Source of the DNA: Siphonodentalium dalli | Taxonomy: Eukaryota > Mollusca > Scaphopoda > Gadilida > Siphonodentaliidae | Assembly (NCBI GenBank): GCA_032622095.1 | Contig: CP136065.1 | Coordinates: forward strand, 57,407,949-57,471,948 | Length of the DNA stretch: 64,000 bases | Direction: 5' to 3' | Made by a program: the position numbers and the translations under genes | The notes under the pieces: model-generated | Database searches by the model: none | Told to the model about the DNA's origin: nothing | What the model saw: the letters and a program-made list of their open reading frames with translations, nothing else | Part shown: piece after piece, positions 37,913 to 49,367 of the stretch | Layout: every line of letters begins with the position of its first letter | Position numbering within the stretch: position 1 is the stretch's first letter

Positions 37913-39574
37913 TTGATTGATTGATGATTGATGTGATATTGCATTTATGGGGTACTACAGCATCTAGTTAATGTTGAAATACCTGAAAATATCTAAACAA
38001 ACTTCTAGTACATTTGTGTGATATTTATATGAATTTGTAGACACACAGAAGACAGTCCAAAAATCATAAGATTATGTGAATTAATTATTATAGTCAGATT
38101 CTAAGGCCATCCAAAATTGTTTCTCAGGCAATTTTATTTTCAGATCAGTGCGGGAGGGAAGACTTAATTTTTTTTGTTTATTCCCAATCACAGTGATGAA
38201 TTACTATTAGAATCCTGAATAAGGAGACAAAATTTAAATACTAGAGATATGTAATGTAATGACCAACAACTCCCCGATGAATATTTTGTTGGCAATTTGG
38301 CCCAGTGTAAGACCATATCTATCACTGAAACCATTGACCATTTTCGTAGGATATCTCAACTGAAAACAGCATGGTTTCCTCATCGATATGGAAATGAGTT
38401 GGTATGATTTCGCGAATTTGAAAGCAGGTAAAACAGCTTTCCCAGTACATTTTGTTTCACCGCTCGGACACGCGCATCAGAAAGTAGAACTTCTTGGGAA
38501 TTTCCCACTGACGACCATGATATTTAATCTTCATATGATAGATCTATTTCGATTTTGTTCAGTATTTTGGCAGGGCATCTTATATCTGAGCCATTGAATC
38601 AAATCAACCCACATAGATATTCACAACAAATTTTACAGTAAAACGAGTTTTTTTTGCATCCGCGATAAAAATGATCAAGGCTTGTTAAAAAAACAATCAA
38701 TGCGGCAGTGACAGATAAACAAATATTTAATTTTGTGGCTAAAGCTTCCATTTGAAATATCCACTAACCTTAACATTGCAGAAGTATCCAATTCTATCAT
38801 TTAATTTTGGTTTGGACGATCTCAAACATTGATACTGGTTACAGACTATATGGTCGTGTCTGTTTCAGTGGTGGCATTCTGTATCTGTAACTGCATGGTT
38901 CAGTCCAGGATCCAAGGAAATGTATATATATAAAGCCCACGGTGATGTGATGTTCATGCACAAGACTTGGTTTTGTTGTCATTGGTAAATGCTAGGGATA
39001 TTATCACGGATGGGCCACAAGATCTGTATCTATGGGTTTGTATCTGCCACAGGATTTACTGCTATGGTCTTTATCTCTTTACTCAGGTAATGTCATCAGC
39101 TATTTTGGGCCACTTTGCTTTTTTCGAAGGCATAGGTGCTGGATTTTCTTCTTGCTGTATGGTTTGTTTGTGCAATCTATCACTATGACCTCATGATGAG
39201 ATATCCCAGATGTCTTCTCTTATTAGATTTCTCTGTACCTGCAGTCCATGTTCAATGCATATGTCGATCAGTGTTCTCTAGACATCAATATCAGCTGCCC
39301 TGGCATTGAAATGTGATGATGCTGCTGAAAGGTCTTGGATGTGGTGATTGATATCCTGCATGATGACCTTGTTTTGTTGGCGATAGGTTTGCTGATAATG
39401 CTCTCACTGATGGCGAATCTGCTGATGGCATCTGTTTTGATGACGGCTGTTAAATTGGATGTCTGTCCTGGTGTACATGTAGATGAGTGCTAAAATAGAT
39501 AGATTTTATGCCATTATTAGTGATGTGGTTAGCACAAGTTGAAATAAGCCAAGTCTGGAAATAGAATGCAGAAA
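37913..39574. other. Low-information AT-rich DNA
   Basis: I see no supported gene or element here. Plus-strand frames at 38,388 and 38,967 are short, and the second has no ATG. A TATA-like word at 38,927-38,936 has no downstream gene to serve. Confidence 0.45.
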
Positions 39575-39672
39575 ACATTTGCAGAATGAGGTCCCCAGAG
39601 AGCGAATTTATTGACGCTCTGCTGTACGGAAGACTATAGCATCACCAAAATCACTATCTGACCTCATTCTTC
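39575..39672. mobile_element. Diverged single hairpin of element G
   Basis: TTTGCAGAATGAGGTCCCC and a weaker CTGACCTCATTCTTC bracket about 95 bp with poor internal pairing. It matches the start of the G elements at 41,468 and 53,752, so it is probably a degraded terminus. Confidence 0.6.
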
Positions 39673-39738
39673 TTATAGTGGAGTAGCTTAACACAAAAAT
39701 CGTTAACTTTTTGATTAAAGCTTTCAGGGTTGTGTATG

Positions 39739-40548
39739 GGCGGCCATTCGGTCTGAAATTACATGAAATAAAATTTAATGGTGGTTTGTGAAATCAATAG
39801 TCTGTATTTTCAAACCAATAGTCGTTCTTGGATTCAATAAGAGACAATTCCATTTCAATAGCCATATTTTCTTAATCAATGGCAATCTATTTCAAACCAA
39901 TAGACTCCATTTCCAAACCAATAATCGTAATAATTCAAAACAGTTCCGTTTTAATAGATATAGATTCATAATCAATGTTGACCGATGCAAAATTAATGTT
40001 CTATAATAAGTTATTAGTATTCACTGTTCAACTAATATATAATATATAATAACAAACAATTATAGTAAAAAAAATTTGCATTGTCTCAAAATTCAAATTT
40101 GCCGCTCAAAATAGGCGCCTGGTGTGTTGTATAGTCCCAAGCATGTTCTAAGAGCAATGCTCGCCATGTTTCGGAGGCATAAAATATATAACATTGCCGC
40201 TGTGCCGAACCTCATATATCCAATTATAGTCAGATTCGCACATATAATAAACGTACATTCCGTTTCAATAGCCATATTTTTTAATCAATAAACATATTTC
40301 AAACCAATAGACGATTTCCCACGATCAGTGATTATCATTATCAAACTAATAGACCTTATTGTCATTCTTATATTTAAAAGATATAAATTATCACCAATGC
40401 AAAATTAATGACGTTCTTTCAATTCAATAGGTTTCGTATTCCAACCAATATCTAATTGCGCAATCTACTATTTCCGGTCAAACCAATGATTAGGAATTCG
40501 AAATCAATGATTAAAAACGTGAACTAACGCTAGGGGTCTCTGATGGCG
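39739..40548 (+). mobile_element. Element H, uninterrupted copy, 21-bp periodic
   Basis: It begins GGCGGCCATTCGGTCTG and ends near AACGCTAGGGGTCTC. The body is built of CAATAG/TAATAG-type words. Starts at 39,795, 39,816, 39,835, 39,856, 39,877, 39,898, 39,919, 39,952, 39,973 and 39,994 give intervals of 21 bp in seven of nine cases. The spacer often contains ATTTCAAAC. Other copies are the complement of 45,641-46,148 plus 49,155-49,245, the plus-strand copy at 52,631-53,217, and the complement of 54,485-54,992. A GGYGGCCA word is found at both ends in opposite orientation. No coding potential. Confidence 0.75.
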
Positions 40549-40700
40549 ATGTTTGAAGAAACTTTATTCATGTGACGTCAGAAATATATAAATAAACATG
40601 GGAATTCCCAATGTCATGTCGGTGTGACGATTTGCAGTAGTTCACTCGGTGCAAATCAAACGACGATAAATATTCACTATGGTCCACTATAACACAGTGG
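40549..40700 (+). repeat. Shared flank of element H copies
   Basis: GAAGAAACTTTATTCATGTG through ACGATTTGCA and TTCACTCGGTGCAAAT also follows the H copy at 53,217. There, 170 bp are inserted after ACGATTTGCA. From 40,700 to 41,310 I see nothing further. Confidence 0.7.
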
Positions 40701-41312
40701 AGTAGATTAAATACAAATATCAAGACAATTATTAAAATTGTCTGACTAAAGCATGAAACTTTGCACATATGTACATATTTACATACGTATTGGTATTAGA
40801 TATGGAGCCACGCTGGAATTTCACTTTAACCCTTCTTTTAAGGGGTTTTCCAAATTTAAAGAGTGTTTCGTGGTTATATAAATTACTAAATGTCGCAAGT
40901 AATCTTACCATGAAATATACGATTTAAAATTAGGCATATTCAGTACGTATGACTCAGAGAGATATAATGCCACATTTTTATGGTAAAATTGGAACTCCCC
41001 ACCCAAGATGGTCGTCAAAATGACAGCTGAAAGAGGGAATTTGACGTTTTTTCGCTAATATCTTCTAGATCAGGTTCTGCTGTATGGAACTGGTTCGGAA
41101 ATGTGACATTTTGTATTGCTCATGTTAAGAGATAATTGGAGCAATGAATATATGTCATTCGTATGATCCAAGTCCCTCCCGATCCCTCAATAATTTGATT
41201 ATACATAACTCGGTATGAAATTTAACCAAATATCACCGTTATGAATCTAGTCATATTTTAACAAGAATTTGACAGAACTTTGCAAATTATGACATACACT
41301 TACTTATGAATT

Positions 41313-41373
41313 TTTGCGCTTAAGTGCAAATAATTTATGTTTAATCACAAATCATTTGCGCTTAAGTGCAAAT
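41313..41373. repeat. Two 20-bp palindromes (ATTTGCGCTTAAGYGCAAAT)
   Basis: Copies at 41,313-41,330 and 41,354-41,373. The same palindrome recurs in a cluster at 42,364-42,496, on the other side of element G1. Confidence 0.85.
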
Positions 41374-41438
41374 AGAAATTAATGCATTGATCTCCCCGAA
41401 TTAATTTTAAATGGCATAGGCCTAACACATCACTCAAG

Positions 41439-41884
41439 CAAGCCTGCAAATAGTGTGTCTGTCATTTGCAGAATGAGGTCCCCAGAGGGTTAATTTAGTG
41501 ATGCTACCCTGCATAGCGGGCTAGCATAACTAAATTCACCCTCTGGGGACCTCATTCTGCTTAGGCCTCATCTTCTGGGAAGTAACTATGGTATCAAATT
41601 AACATTGTTTTTAGTTACGTTTTCCCATATGGGAAGTTTCTATATCCCCTAATTTGCAGAAGATAAAATCCATAATCGAGGCTCCAAATGGGTGAACATC
41701 ACCAACTTCAACTGGGGAACTTTAATCTGATCCTAGGTCTGCCATAGCAGTTGAGGGCCTACGCAGATTGAGGTCCCCAGAGGGTGAATTTAGTGATGCT
41801 AGCCCACTATGCGGGGTAGCGTCACTAAATTCACCCTCTGGGGACCTCATTCTGCAAATGACAGACACGCCATTTGCAGGCTTG
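41439..41884. mobile_element. Double-hairpin element G, copy G1
   Basis: The outer inverted repeats run from CAAGCCTGCAAAT through GTGTCTGTCATTTGCAGAAT and the reverse complement at the right end. Each terminus is a full hairpin (41,468-41,560 and 41,763-41,855), in which GAATGAGGTCCCCAGAGGGT pairs with its complement around a TAGTGATGCTA/TAGCRTAACTA segment. The centre, about 200 bp, is not palindromic. No coding capacity. The second copy is at 53,723-54,168. Confidence 0.85.
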
Positions 41885-41904
41885 CACTCAAGTCTATATA
41901 GGCC

Positions 41905-42283
41905 CATCATATGAGGGAAGCAATCCCCAGTGATCCCTAGATACCTTTTATGACCATGGAAATGGTATAGATCTGTGCAGGATATGTCTCGTTTATAAAA
42001 TGTACTAGATCTCTGGGATGGAGACACAAATTCTTAGGGACAGGGATGCTGATAATATGAAAATATGTTTTTCCCCTATTTCAATTTAATAAGTACACCA
42101 TGAGGGAAGCAAGCCCCCCCCAGACCCCAGTAACCCCTAATTCCCCTTCTATGACCATGGAAATGGCATATATTTCTGCAGGAGATGTCTCTTTAATAAA
42201 ATATACCAGAGCTCTGGGAGTGAGGCACCAATTTTTGGGACACAAGAGACCGAGATGCTTTTGACTTTTCAACTTTCGAGTCT
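41905..42283 (+). repeat. ~189-bp tandem duplication, 2 diverged copies
   Basis: GAGGGAAGCAAKCCCC, then TATGACCATGGAAATGG, then ATGTCTCKTTWATAAAAT, occur in the same order from 41,913 and again from 42,102. Only the first unit and the start of the second are kept in the copy at 54,169-54,400. Confidence 0.8.
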
Positions 42284-42363
42284 GTATGGGCTACTACTAT
42301 GGGCCCATAATAATATACTATGAGATGGACTCATTCACAGAGGGAAGTAAGGGAGTGTTAGGT

Positions 42364-42496
42364 ATTTGCGCTTAAGCGCAAATCATTTACACTTAAGCGC
42401 AAATGATTTTCGCTTAAACGCAAATAAATTGATAGACCAAATGATTTATGCTTAAGTGCAAATATTTGCGCTTAATATTTGTGCTTGAGCGCAAAT
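42364..42496. repeat. Cluster of five to six 20-bp palindromes
   Basis: Perfect ATTTGCGCTTAAGCGCAAAT at 42,364-42,383, with variants at 42,385-42,404, 42,406-42,425, 42,444-42,463, and overlapping partial ones to 42,496. The first three are spaced by 21 bp. Confidence 0.9.
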
Positions 42497-42499
42497 AAA

Positions 42500-44150
42500 T
42501 AATAAATGTGAAAAGGGCCTCCATAGTAAGAGAGGACCTCTAAATTTCTTGAACATTGAAATTCCCTTTGTTTGAGAATTTGTACATGTTTATATTGAAT
42601 ATTCTCAGTAAATAATTATTCTGTGTGTTTCAAAAGAAATCAGAATAAATTGTTATTGTTTTTAAGTATTGGTTATAGATAACAGTTAATTAGATTGACT
42701 CCCCTCTTCCCAGATGCATCCTTATTGTGGAAGACCGATCGCCCGGCGATTCACCCAGGTCTGTTGGATGGCTCAAACGACTTTTCCTACTATGGCCAGT
42801 TTGTACCCTTGATTTGAATGACACATTTAATTGTTTCGTACCATGTTTTTGGTCATTTCACACCATATATTGGTATGTTTCGTCGATTCCCAAAAATGAT
42901 GATTGGTCATTCGTATGTGAAAAATTATTTTAATTGTGTTAACTTAATGAAAGCGAACATGTTCATGATTTAACGTTCATGATGACAACCCGACATTTAC
43001 ATGTTAACATATTTCTTTCTTTTTTTTGCGAAACAAAATGAACAAATTGAAATTGTCGCGACAAAGTTAAAGATGCATAATCCGAATTAACGATTGAATA
43101 TTACTATTTCCTTGGCTTCGGGGTAAAACATATTTGATTTGAGTTGAGGAACCCACCCATCAAAGCTGAGAGTGATCAGATATCGATTTTTGAAATCTAT
43201 TATTTTTCACCATCGATAATTTTTGGTGGCCCAGTAAACAGTCAACGAGAAGAAGGTCTCGAACCAAATTGCGGACGAAGATGGATAACTCTAAAAGCAA
43301 GTGGCTTTTTTGTGTCAGATATTTGACAAACCGCCAAAATTTCGTTGAACAAAATGTTGATAAATAACAGGTTTTGGGCAATTGTATACTGGTACATGTA
43401 CTATATTTGACTGGTTAGCATTATTTTTGGGCCATTAATCGATTCTGGTAAACGAAGTGACATTTCAAAAAATGTTGTTGTTGTTGAAATCTGATGACAT
43501 GGGAACCATCGAATCGGACTGAGTACCTTTAATGTTATTTTTTTTAAATAATACCGGTATACTCAATGGTACGAATTGTCGAAATGATACAGAAACTGGT
43601 ATGAAATATCCAGAACCCTGGTGCGAAACATCTCTATGTCAAACTTCTATGGTATGAAATGCCAGAAACCTATTGGCTATTCATTCCATTGCACATAATT
43701 TATTTCCAATGGGCATGGATAGAGAGTCTCCTATTGGGGAGGGGTCCACCTTGATACATGTATGTTCCGACAGCACCCCCTTGGAAGGAAGTTTCCTACA
43801 GATGGCTACAGGGTACATGTATATCGGTCCAAAATTTGTTCGAAAATTATTAATTAGATATGACATTTTTGCACGGTATGGCTTGTCATCCAACTCCATT
43901 TGTACTTAGATGAATATCACTTCAATTTGCCTTAAATCGAGTAATATCATTTTACGACATCACTAATTAGAATAATATGATTTTATGACATCACGGATCC
44001 GAGTAATACACGGTATGGATTTATGACATGGTGTAATTCTATTTCACTACTGTTAGATAAGGCATAGATACCAATTTTTTGTGATGCCACTCAATATTAC
44101 ACTGTTATTAAGAGGCGAACTACCGTAATTAATAGATAGGGTATTACTTG
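42500..44150. other. No supported feature
   Basis: AT-rich DNA. Short frames on both strands at 43,144-43,381 and 43,673-43,909 overlap in antiparallel fashion and resemble nothing I know. A fragment near 42,836-42,890 shares TTTCGTACCATG words with the tandem repeat at 44,381. Confidence 0.4.
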
Positions 44151-44151
44151 G

Positions 44152-44271
44152 TTGGTTTGATATTATAGGCCTGATTTCAGCCCTCAGTAACCTCATATCA
44201 GCCTTTGACGTCAGGCTGATTGTGATATGAGGTTACCTCAGGGTGATATAGGGCCTAATATCAAACCAACG
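44152..44271. mobile_element. Foldback element, ~118 bp
   Basis: TTGGTTTGATATTATAGGCC and AACCTCATATCAGCC at the left are the imperfect complements of GGCTGATTGTGATATGAGG and GGGCCTAATATCAAACCAA at the right, around a short centre at TTTGACGTCA. Confidence 0.8.
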
Positions 44272-44380
44272 ATGTTGGCGCTGCTAGTCTACAGGGTCAC
44301 TGTCTGGTTGTTACCCTTGCCGAGGAGATATAAATGGTTACAGGACGTTTTGTATCGTCTTAAGTCATTTCGTACAACAT

Positions 44381-44475
44381 TTTTGGTAGTTTCGTACCAT
44401 ATTTTTGGTAGTTTCGTACCTTATTGTTTGGTCGTTTCGTACCATGTAGGAAATCAATTGGTCATTTTGTACCAT
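44381..44475 (+). repeat. 22-bp tandem repeat (TTTTGGTAGTTTCGTACC), ~4 copies
   Basis: Intervals are 22, 23 and 30 bp. Complementary words (GGTATGGAACGACCA, ATGTACGAAATAAA) occur at 44,528-44,605, so the arrangement is partly inverted. Confidence 0.7.
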
Positions 44476-45076
44476 GTTGCTATATGTATGTCACATCATA
44501 TGGAAACAAATAAATGATTTTATACGATGTACGAAATAAAAAATAGTAACCAAACAATCCGGTATGTAACAACCAAAAAATATGGTATGGAACGACCATG
44601 GTTATGGTATCGAATACTGAAATAATGAAGTCACTGTAGTTGTATATCATTTATGTGGTCACAATATATACATGTATAACGCAACCTGTAAGTTGACATG
44701 ACCTCTGTTCTAGTTGCTTATGACTGAGTTCTGAGATTGAGCAATGTCAGGTGTACTCGATCAATACTCCAGCAATGTTCAGAATCCTATCCCACGATAC
44801 TCGTATGAAATGTCTAGAAAATAGAATCCATATTTAATAAATCCTTCAGACATTCAGTGTTACCGATCGCCTGAATCAACATCTGACTGTTCAAGGCGGT
44901 TACACTCAATGGTTGTTTTTAAGAAGAAATCGTCGTAATGTACAGTGCTAGTACACAGTAGATCGAACAATTATCTTACGGTGTTAGAGATGTTGTTGTT
45001 GACATAATCATATTCATACTGCTGTTGTTGTTAGTACTTGTCACACACATCCTAAGTTCTCCACCAGATTTTGACA

Positions 45077-45157
45077 GACAATCCCTGAAACACTGAGAAC
45101 AGTGACAATCCCTGAAACACTGAGAACAGTGACAATCACTGTAACACTGACAGTGAA
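45077..45157 (+). repeat. 27-bp tandem repeat, 3 copies
   Basis: Units GACAATCCCTGAAACACTGA... start at 45,077, 45,104 and 45,131; the third is diverged. The rest of 44,610-45,559 shows nothing I can name. Confidence 0.85.
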
Positions 45158-46509
45158 TGAGTGATAGCTACATGTACTGGGTGACAGTGATACAGTCCTC
45201 AAATTCGGTTGCTTAATTTCCTTCTTTTTTTTTTAGAATTAGATTCTTCATTTGTGGAATAAGTTGAATAACAGTCAGTTATTATGACAATCGTCGTCAA
45301 CAATGAATGACATTGATAATTTGATAGTTGTCTGGATGTATAATATGATCAATTCAATGATTGTTGGCACTGAATTTCTGTCTAGCTGTCTTCGTGACAC
45401 TATCTTCAGATCTTCGTCGGCATTCTGCTTCATGTAATATGGGTCAATATTTAAAAACAACCTCTCAAATGCATCTTCGGTATCTGCTACAGACGCAGAA
45501 TATAATCCACAATCCATATATCATCGCAATTTTCATGTTTTTGACGAGAAAATGTGCGAGAAATTGAATTTTTTCATCGCGGGAGATATCCCACGGTGAC
45601 GTCACGGATTTTGCGGTCCATCATGTGACTCAACAAAATTGGTGGCCAGCGCCCCTAGCGTTAATTCAGGAATTGTTTATTGGTTTGTAAATGGAAGCTA
45701 TTAATTCTGTAGACTCGTCCATTAATTCTGCATTTTTAGTCATTGATTTGACCGGAAATAGTTGATTCCGCTATTACTATTAGATATTGATTTGAATACG
45801 ACAACCTATTGAATTTAAATAGAACGTTATTAATTGTGCATTGGTGATAATTTATATCTATTACATATAAGAATGACAAGGTCTATTAGTTCTATAACGA
45901 TAATCATTGCTCGTGGAAAATCGTCTATTGGTTTGAAATATCTTTATTGATTAAGAAAATATGGCTATTGAAACGGAATGTACGTTTATTGAATATGCGC
46001 GAATCTTACTAATTGTGTGTTATTAGATATTAGTTGAACAGTGAATACTATTAAATTAAAATAGAACATTAATTTTGCATCGGTCAACATTGATTACGAA
46101 TCTATATCTATTAAAACGGAACTGTCTCTTATTGAATCCAAGAATGACGGGTCACTATGAATACCGACCACAACCGAACATAACCGAACACAACCGAAAA
46201 CAAGTCCAAATAAAGGTTAAAAGACGGAAATATATGAAATAAAGTTTATAGTGATGTGTGACGGTGTATATGTAAACTAGTGATATGTGAAGTTTGATGC
46301 AATTTGGCCTATTAAAAGTTACGTTAATGAAAGTTTTATGTAATTTCACGCCGAGTCAGAGTCCGGCGTGATGGCGACTAACTCTATGAATACCGAACAC
46401 AAGTCCAAATGAAAGTGTCAATGACACTGTAGCTCAACTTAGGTAGGGGAATAATTTAATGGTTGACAGTAAATGGAGGAATAGGAAAGGTGCTAATTGA
46501 AATGTCTAA

Positions 46510-47680
46510 CATGCGCCAAAGGATTTAGTGATGCAAAGAGTAAAATACAAGATGGCTGCTGGTGGCCATTTTTTTTGGCCAATTGACCCCAAAAGAACTC
46601 GTTCCCATCTACGTATAATTGTTACCATCCATGACAAATTTTATGAAGATCTGACCAAAGCTACGACATACAAATTTCATGATGATCAGACGAACAGTAC
46701 GACCTGTAGACCGCGCCAATGAATTGAATCTTGAAATCCAAGATGGCTGCCAGCGGCCATGTTTTTAGGCCGAATGACCCCAAAATGACTCGTTCCCATC
46801 TACATGTCAATGTCAACATTCATGACAAATTTCATAAAGATCAGACCAAAGGTACGACCTGTAGCCCGCGCCAAAGGATTTAGTCATGCAAAGAGTAAAA
46901 TCCAAGATGGCTGCTGGCGGCCATGTTTTTTGGCCGATCGACACCAAAATCACTCGTTCCCATCTACATGTCATTATTAACATCAATGACAAATTTCATG
47001 ATGATCAGGCGAACAGTACGATCTGTAGCCCGCGCCAATGGATTGAATCTTGAAATCCAAGATGGCTGCCAGCGGCAATGTTTTTTGGCCGAACGACTCC
47101 AAAATCACTCGTTCCCATCTACATGTCAGTGTTAACATCCATGACAAATTTCATAAACTTCCGACCAACACAACGACCTGTAGCCCGCGCCAAAGGATTT
47201 AGTCATGCAAAGAGTAAAATCCAAGATGGCTACTGGCAGCCATGTTTTTTGGCCGAACGACCCCAAAATCACTCGTTCCCATCTACATGACAGTGTTAAC
47301 ATCCATGACAAATTTCATAAACTTCCGACCAAAACAACGACCTGTAGCCCGCGCCAAAGGATTTAGTCATGCAAAGAGTAAAATCCAAGATGGCTACTGG
47401 CAGCCATGTTTTTTGGCCGAACGACCCCAAAATCACTCGTTCCCATCTACATGTCATTATTAACATCAATGACAAATTTCATGATGATCAGATGAACAGT
47501 ACGACCTGTAGGCCGCGCCAATGGATTGAATCTTGAAATCCAAGATGGCTGCCAGCGGCCATGTTTTTTGGCCGAATGACCCAAAAATGACTCGTTCCCA
47601 TCTACATGTCAATGTCAACATTCATGACAAATTTCATGAAGATCAAACCAAAGGTACAACCTGTAGCCCGCGCCAAAGGA
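46510..47680 (+). repeat. ~160-bp satellite, short array (about 7 monomers)
   Basis: Each monomer contains CCAAGATGGCTGC, GGCCATGTTTTTTGGCCGAA, ACTCGTTCCCATCTACATGT, CATGACAAATTTCAT and GTAGCCCGCGCCA. Two types alternate irregularly: one continues AAGGATTTAGTCATGCAAAG, the other ATGGATTGAATCTTGAAAT. Monomer length is mostly 155-164 bp. The core CCAAGATGGC...GGCCATGTTTTTTGG is a degenerate palindrome. Confidence 0.95.
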
Positions 47681-47684
47681 AATT

Positions 47685-47800
47685 GTTGACGGACACACGG
47701 ACACACGCACACACGAACACACGCACACACGGACACACGGACGACGGACGCCAAACCATGGCAATAGCTCAAACTTACAAGTAAGTTGAGCTAATAACGC
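47685..47800 (+). repeat. CACACGGA microsatellite and inner inverted end
   Basis: A run of GGACACACGGACACACGCAC-type units is followed by GGACGCCAAACCATGGCAAT and TAAGTTGAGCTA. The latter is the complement of TAGCTCAACTTA at 46,431, on the other side of the satellite. The satellite may therefore lie in an inner element nested in S. Confidence 0.7.
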
Positions 47801-48890
47801 GTATATGAGGGAAATATATGAAATAAAGTTTATAAAGATGTGTGTGCATATGTAAGTTAGTGATATGTGAAGGTTGATGCAATTTGACCGATTAGAAGTT
47901 TAGTTATTGGTAGGTTTATGTACAATATTAGCTGTCGGCACGTAAACCAGAGTTCGGCATGCAAGATGGCGGCTAAATCTATGAATACCGAACACAAGTT
48001 CAAATAAGGCGTATATAATGGAAATATATGAAATAAAGTTTATAATGACGTGTGTGTATATGTAAGCTAGTGATATGTGAAGTTTGGTACAATTTGGGAG
48101 ATTAAAAGTTATGTTATTGGCAGTTTTTATAATATTTTTACACCGTGCACTCTTGTGTTCGGCATGCATTCACCGTTAATAAATTAGCTAACAGGTAATC
48201 AGTTGGCTGGCTATCACCAACACGGGATATTTTGTGTTATTGTCTCTTAATTTGTTACAATTTTAAACACTCTTTCTCTAATTTTGTTCTAAATGTGACC
48301 ACCAACTCACCAAGCTATGATCAATGGGAATTTGTGATTCCTCAAGTAATATAAAATATACAAATTCTCAGGTCTGCCTAATGCTATAGGAGGACCATTG
48401 ACCACAGCGGTCTTGCAAAAATAAACTTTTTCTGGTTTTAATCGTCGGTCACGTTGGTCTGCTGTCATATTTACCCATATACTATTGTTTACTTTTAATG
48501 ATATTGCCTGATTCGCTAATTAAAAATTTCCACAGCCATGTAAAGCACCTCTAACATCCCATAATTGATTGTCAACTATTTCTGATAAATTGTCTGTTAA
48601 GTCGGTCAGTCGCAACTTTTTCCACTCACATTTTCCAATTTGATAATATGGTTTAAATTTCACAATTATTATTGGTCCAAAGTTTGGAAATTACATTGTT
48701 TTGTTCACGAGCCTCGAGGACTTCAGACCTTAATCTCAGCATGAAAGACTCAATATATATAGACTTTTATTTTTAAAACCTACAAATAACGTAACTTTTA
48801 ATCGGTCAAATTGCATCAAACTTCACATATCACTAACTTACATATACACACACATGATTATAAACTTTATTTCATTTATTTCCCTAATAT
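47801..48890. other. Interior of element S, right half
   Basis: Two forward copies of the 200-bp S module (about 47,815-47,990 and 48,005-48,170) are followed by about 600 bp of AT-rich DNA without recognisable features, and then the first reversed module from about 48,775. A YY1-like CAAGATGGCGGC word is at 47,962. Confidence 0.6.
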
Positions 48891-49367
48891 ACGCCTTATT
48901 TGAACTTGTGTTCGGTATTCATAGAGCTAGCCACCATCACGCCGGACTCTGTCTTATGCGCCGACGGCGTAAAATTGTATAAAACTTTCATTAACATGAC
49001 CAAATTGCACCAAACTTCACATATCAATAGCTTACATACACAAATACATCATTATAAACTTTATTTCATATATTTCCGTCTTTTAACCCTTATTTGGACT
49101 TGTTTTCGGTTGTGTTCGATTATGTTCGGTTGGGTCCGGTATTCATAGTGACCGAGAATGACTATTGGTTTGAAAATAGAGACTATTGTTTTCACAATCC
49201 ACCATTAACTTTTATTTCATGTAATTTCCGACCGAATGGCCGCCCATAGTTGTGGGTATGTGGTCCACATCATATAGAAACCAACAACAACATTTGAGTA
49301 CAGTATCCCTTTAAAGAGAGAAACCTCAGACAATTGAGAAGAATTTCCAAGTAGAGAAGCTTCAATA

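Larger units (their letters stand above)
46149..49154. mobile_element. Element S: 3.0 kb, long inverted termini, internal satellite
   Basis: The termini start GGTCACTATGAATACCG and match as reverse complements for about 265 bp (left 46,149-46,413; right about 48,890-49,154), roughly 90 percent by eye. The element is flanked by AGAATGAC at 46,141-46,148 and 49,155-49,162, an 8-bp target-site duplication. A module of about 200 bp with GAAATATATGAAATAAAGTT and AGTGATATGTGAAG occurs about five times: forward near 46,230, 47,815 and 48,020, reversed near 48,800 and 49,000. The middle holds the satellite and a CACACGG microsatellite. No transposase is visible. Long termini around a tandem-repeat core recall the pearl-type elements of bivalves, but 8-bp duplications also fit hAT or P-type transposition. 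Confidence 0.8.
45641..49245 (-). mobile_element. Element H split by element S
   Basis: The H sequence lies in reverse orientation. The end starting GGTGGCCAGCGCCCC is at 45,641 and its body runs to 46,148. The remaining end, finishing at CCGAATGGCCGCC, is at 49,155-49,245. The gap is filled by element S. Intact H copies at 39,739 and 52,631 give the uninterrupted sequence across the insertion point. Confidence 0.85.

Noticed and set aside
38967-39188. 73-codon plus-strand frame downstream of a TATA-like word
   Set aside because: No ATG start, no known domain, length expected by chance.
39030-39480. Minus-strand peptide traces (for example a Lys-Trp-Pro-Lys word) suggesting a retroelement relic
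   Set aside because: Stops occur about every 25 to 60 codons, competing frames are equally open, and no reverse transcriptase or endonuclease motif is visible. Too weak to call.
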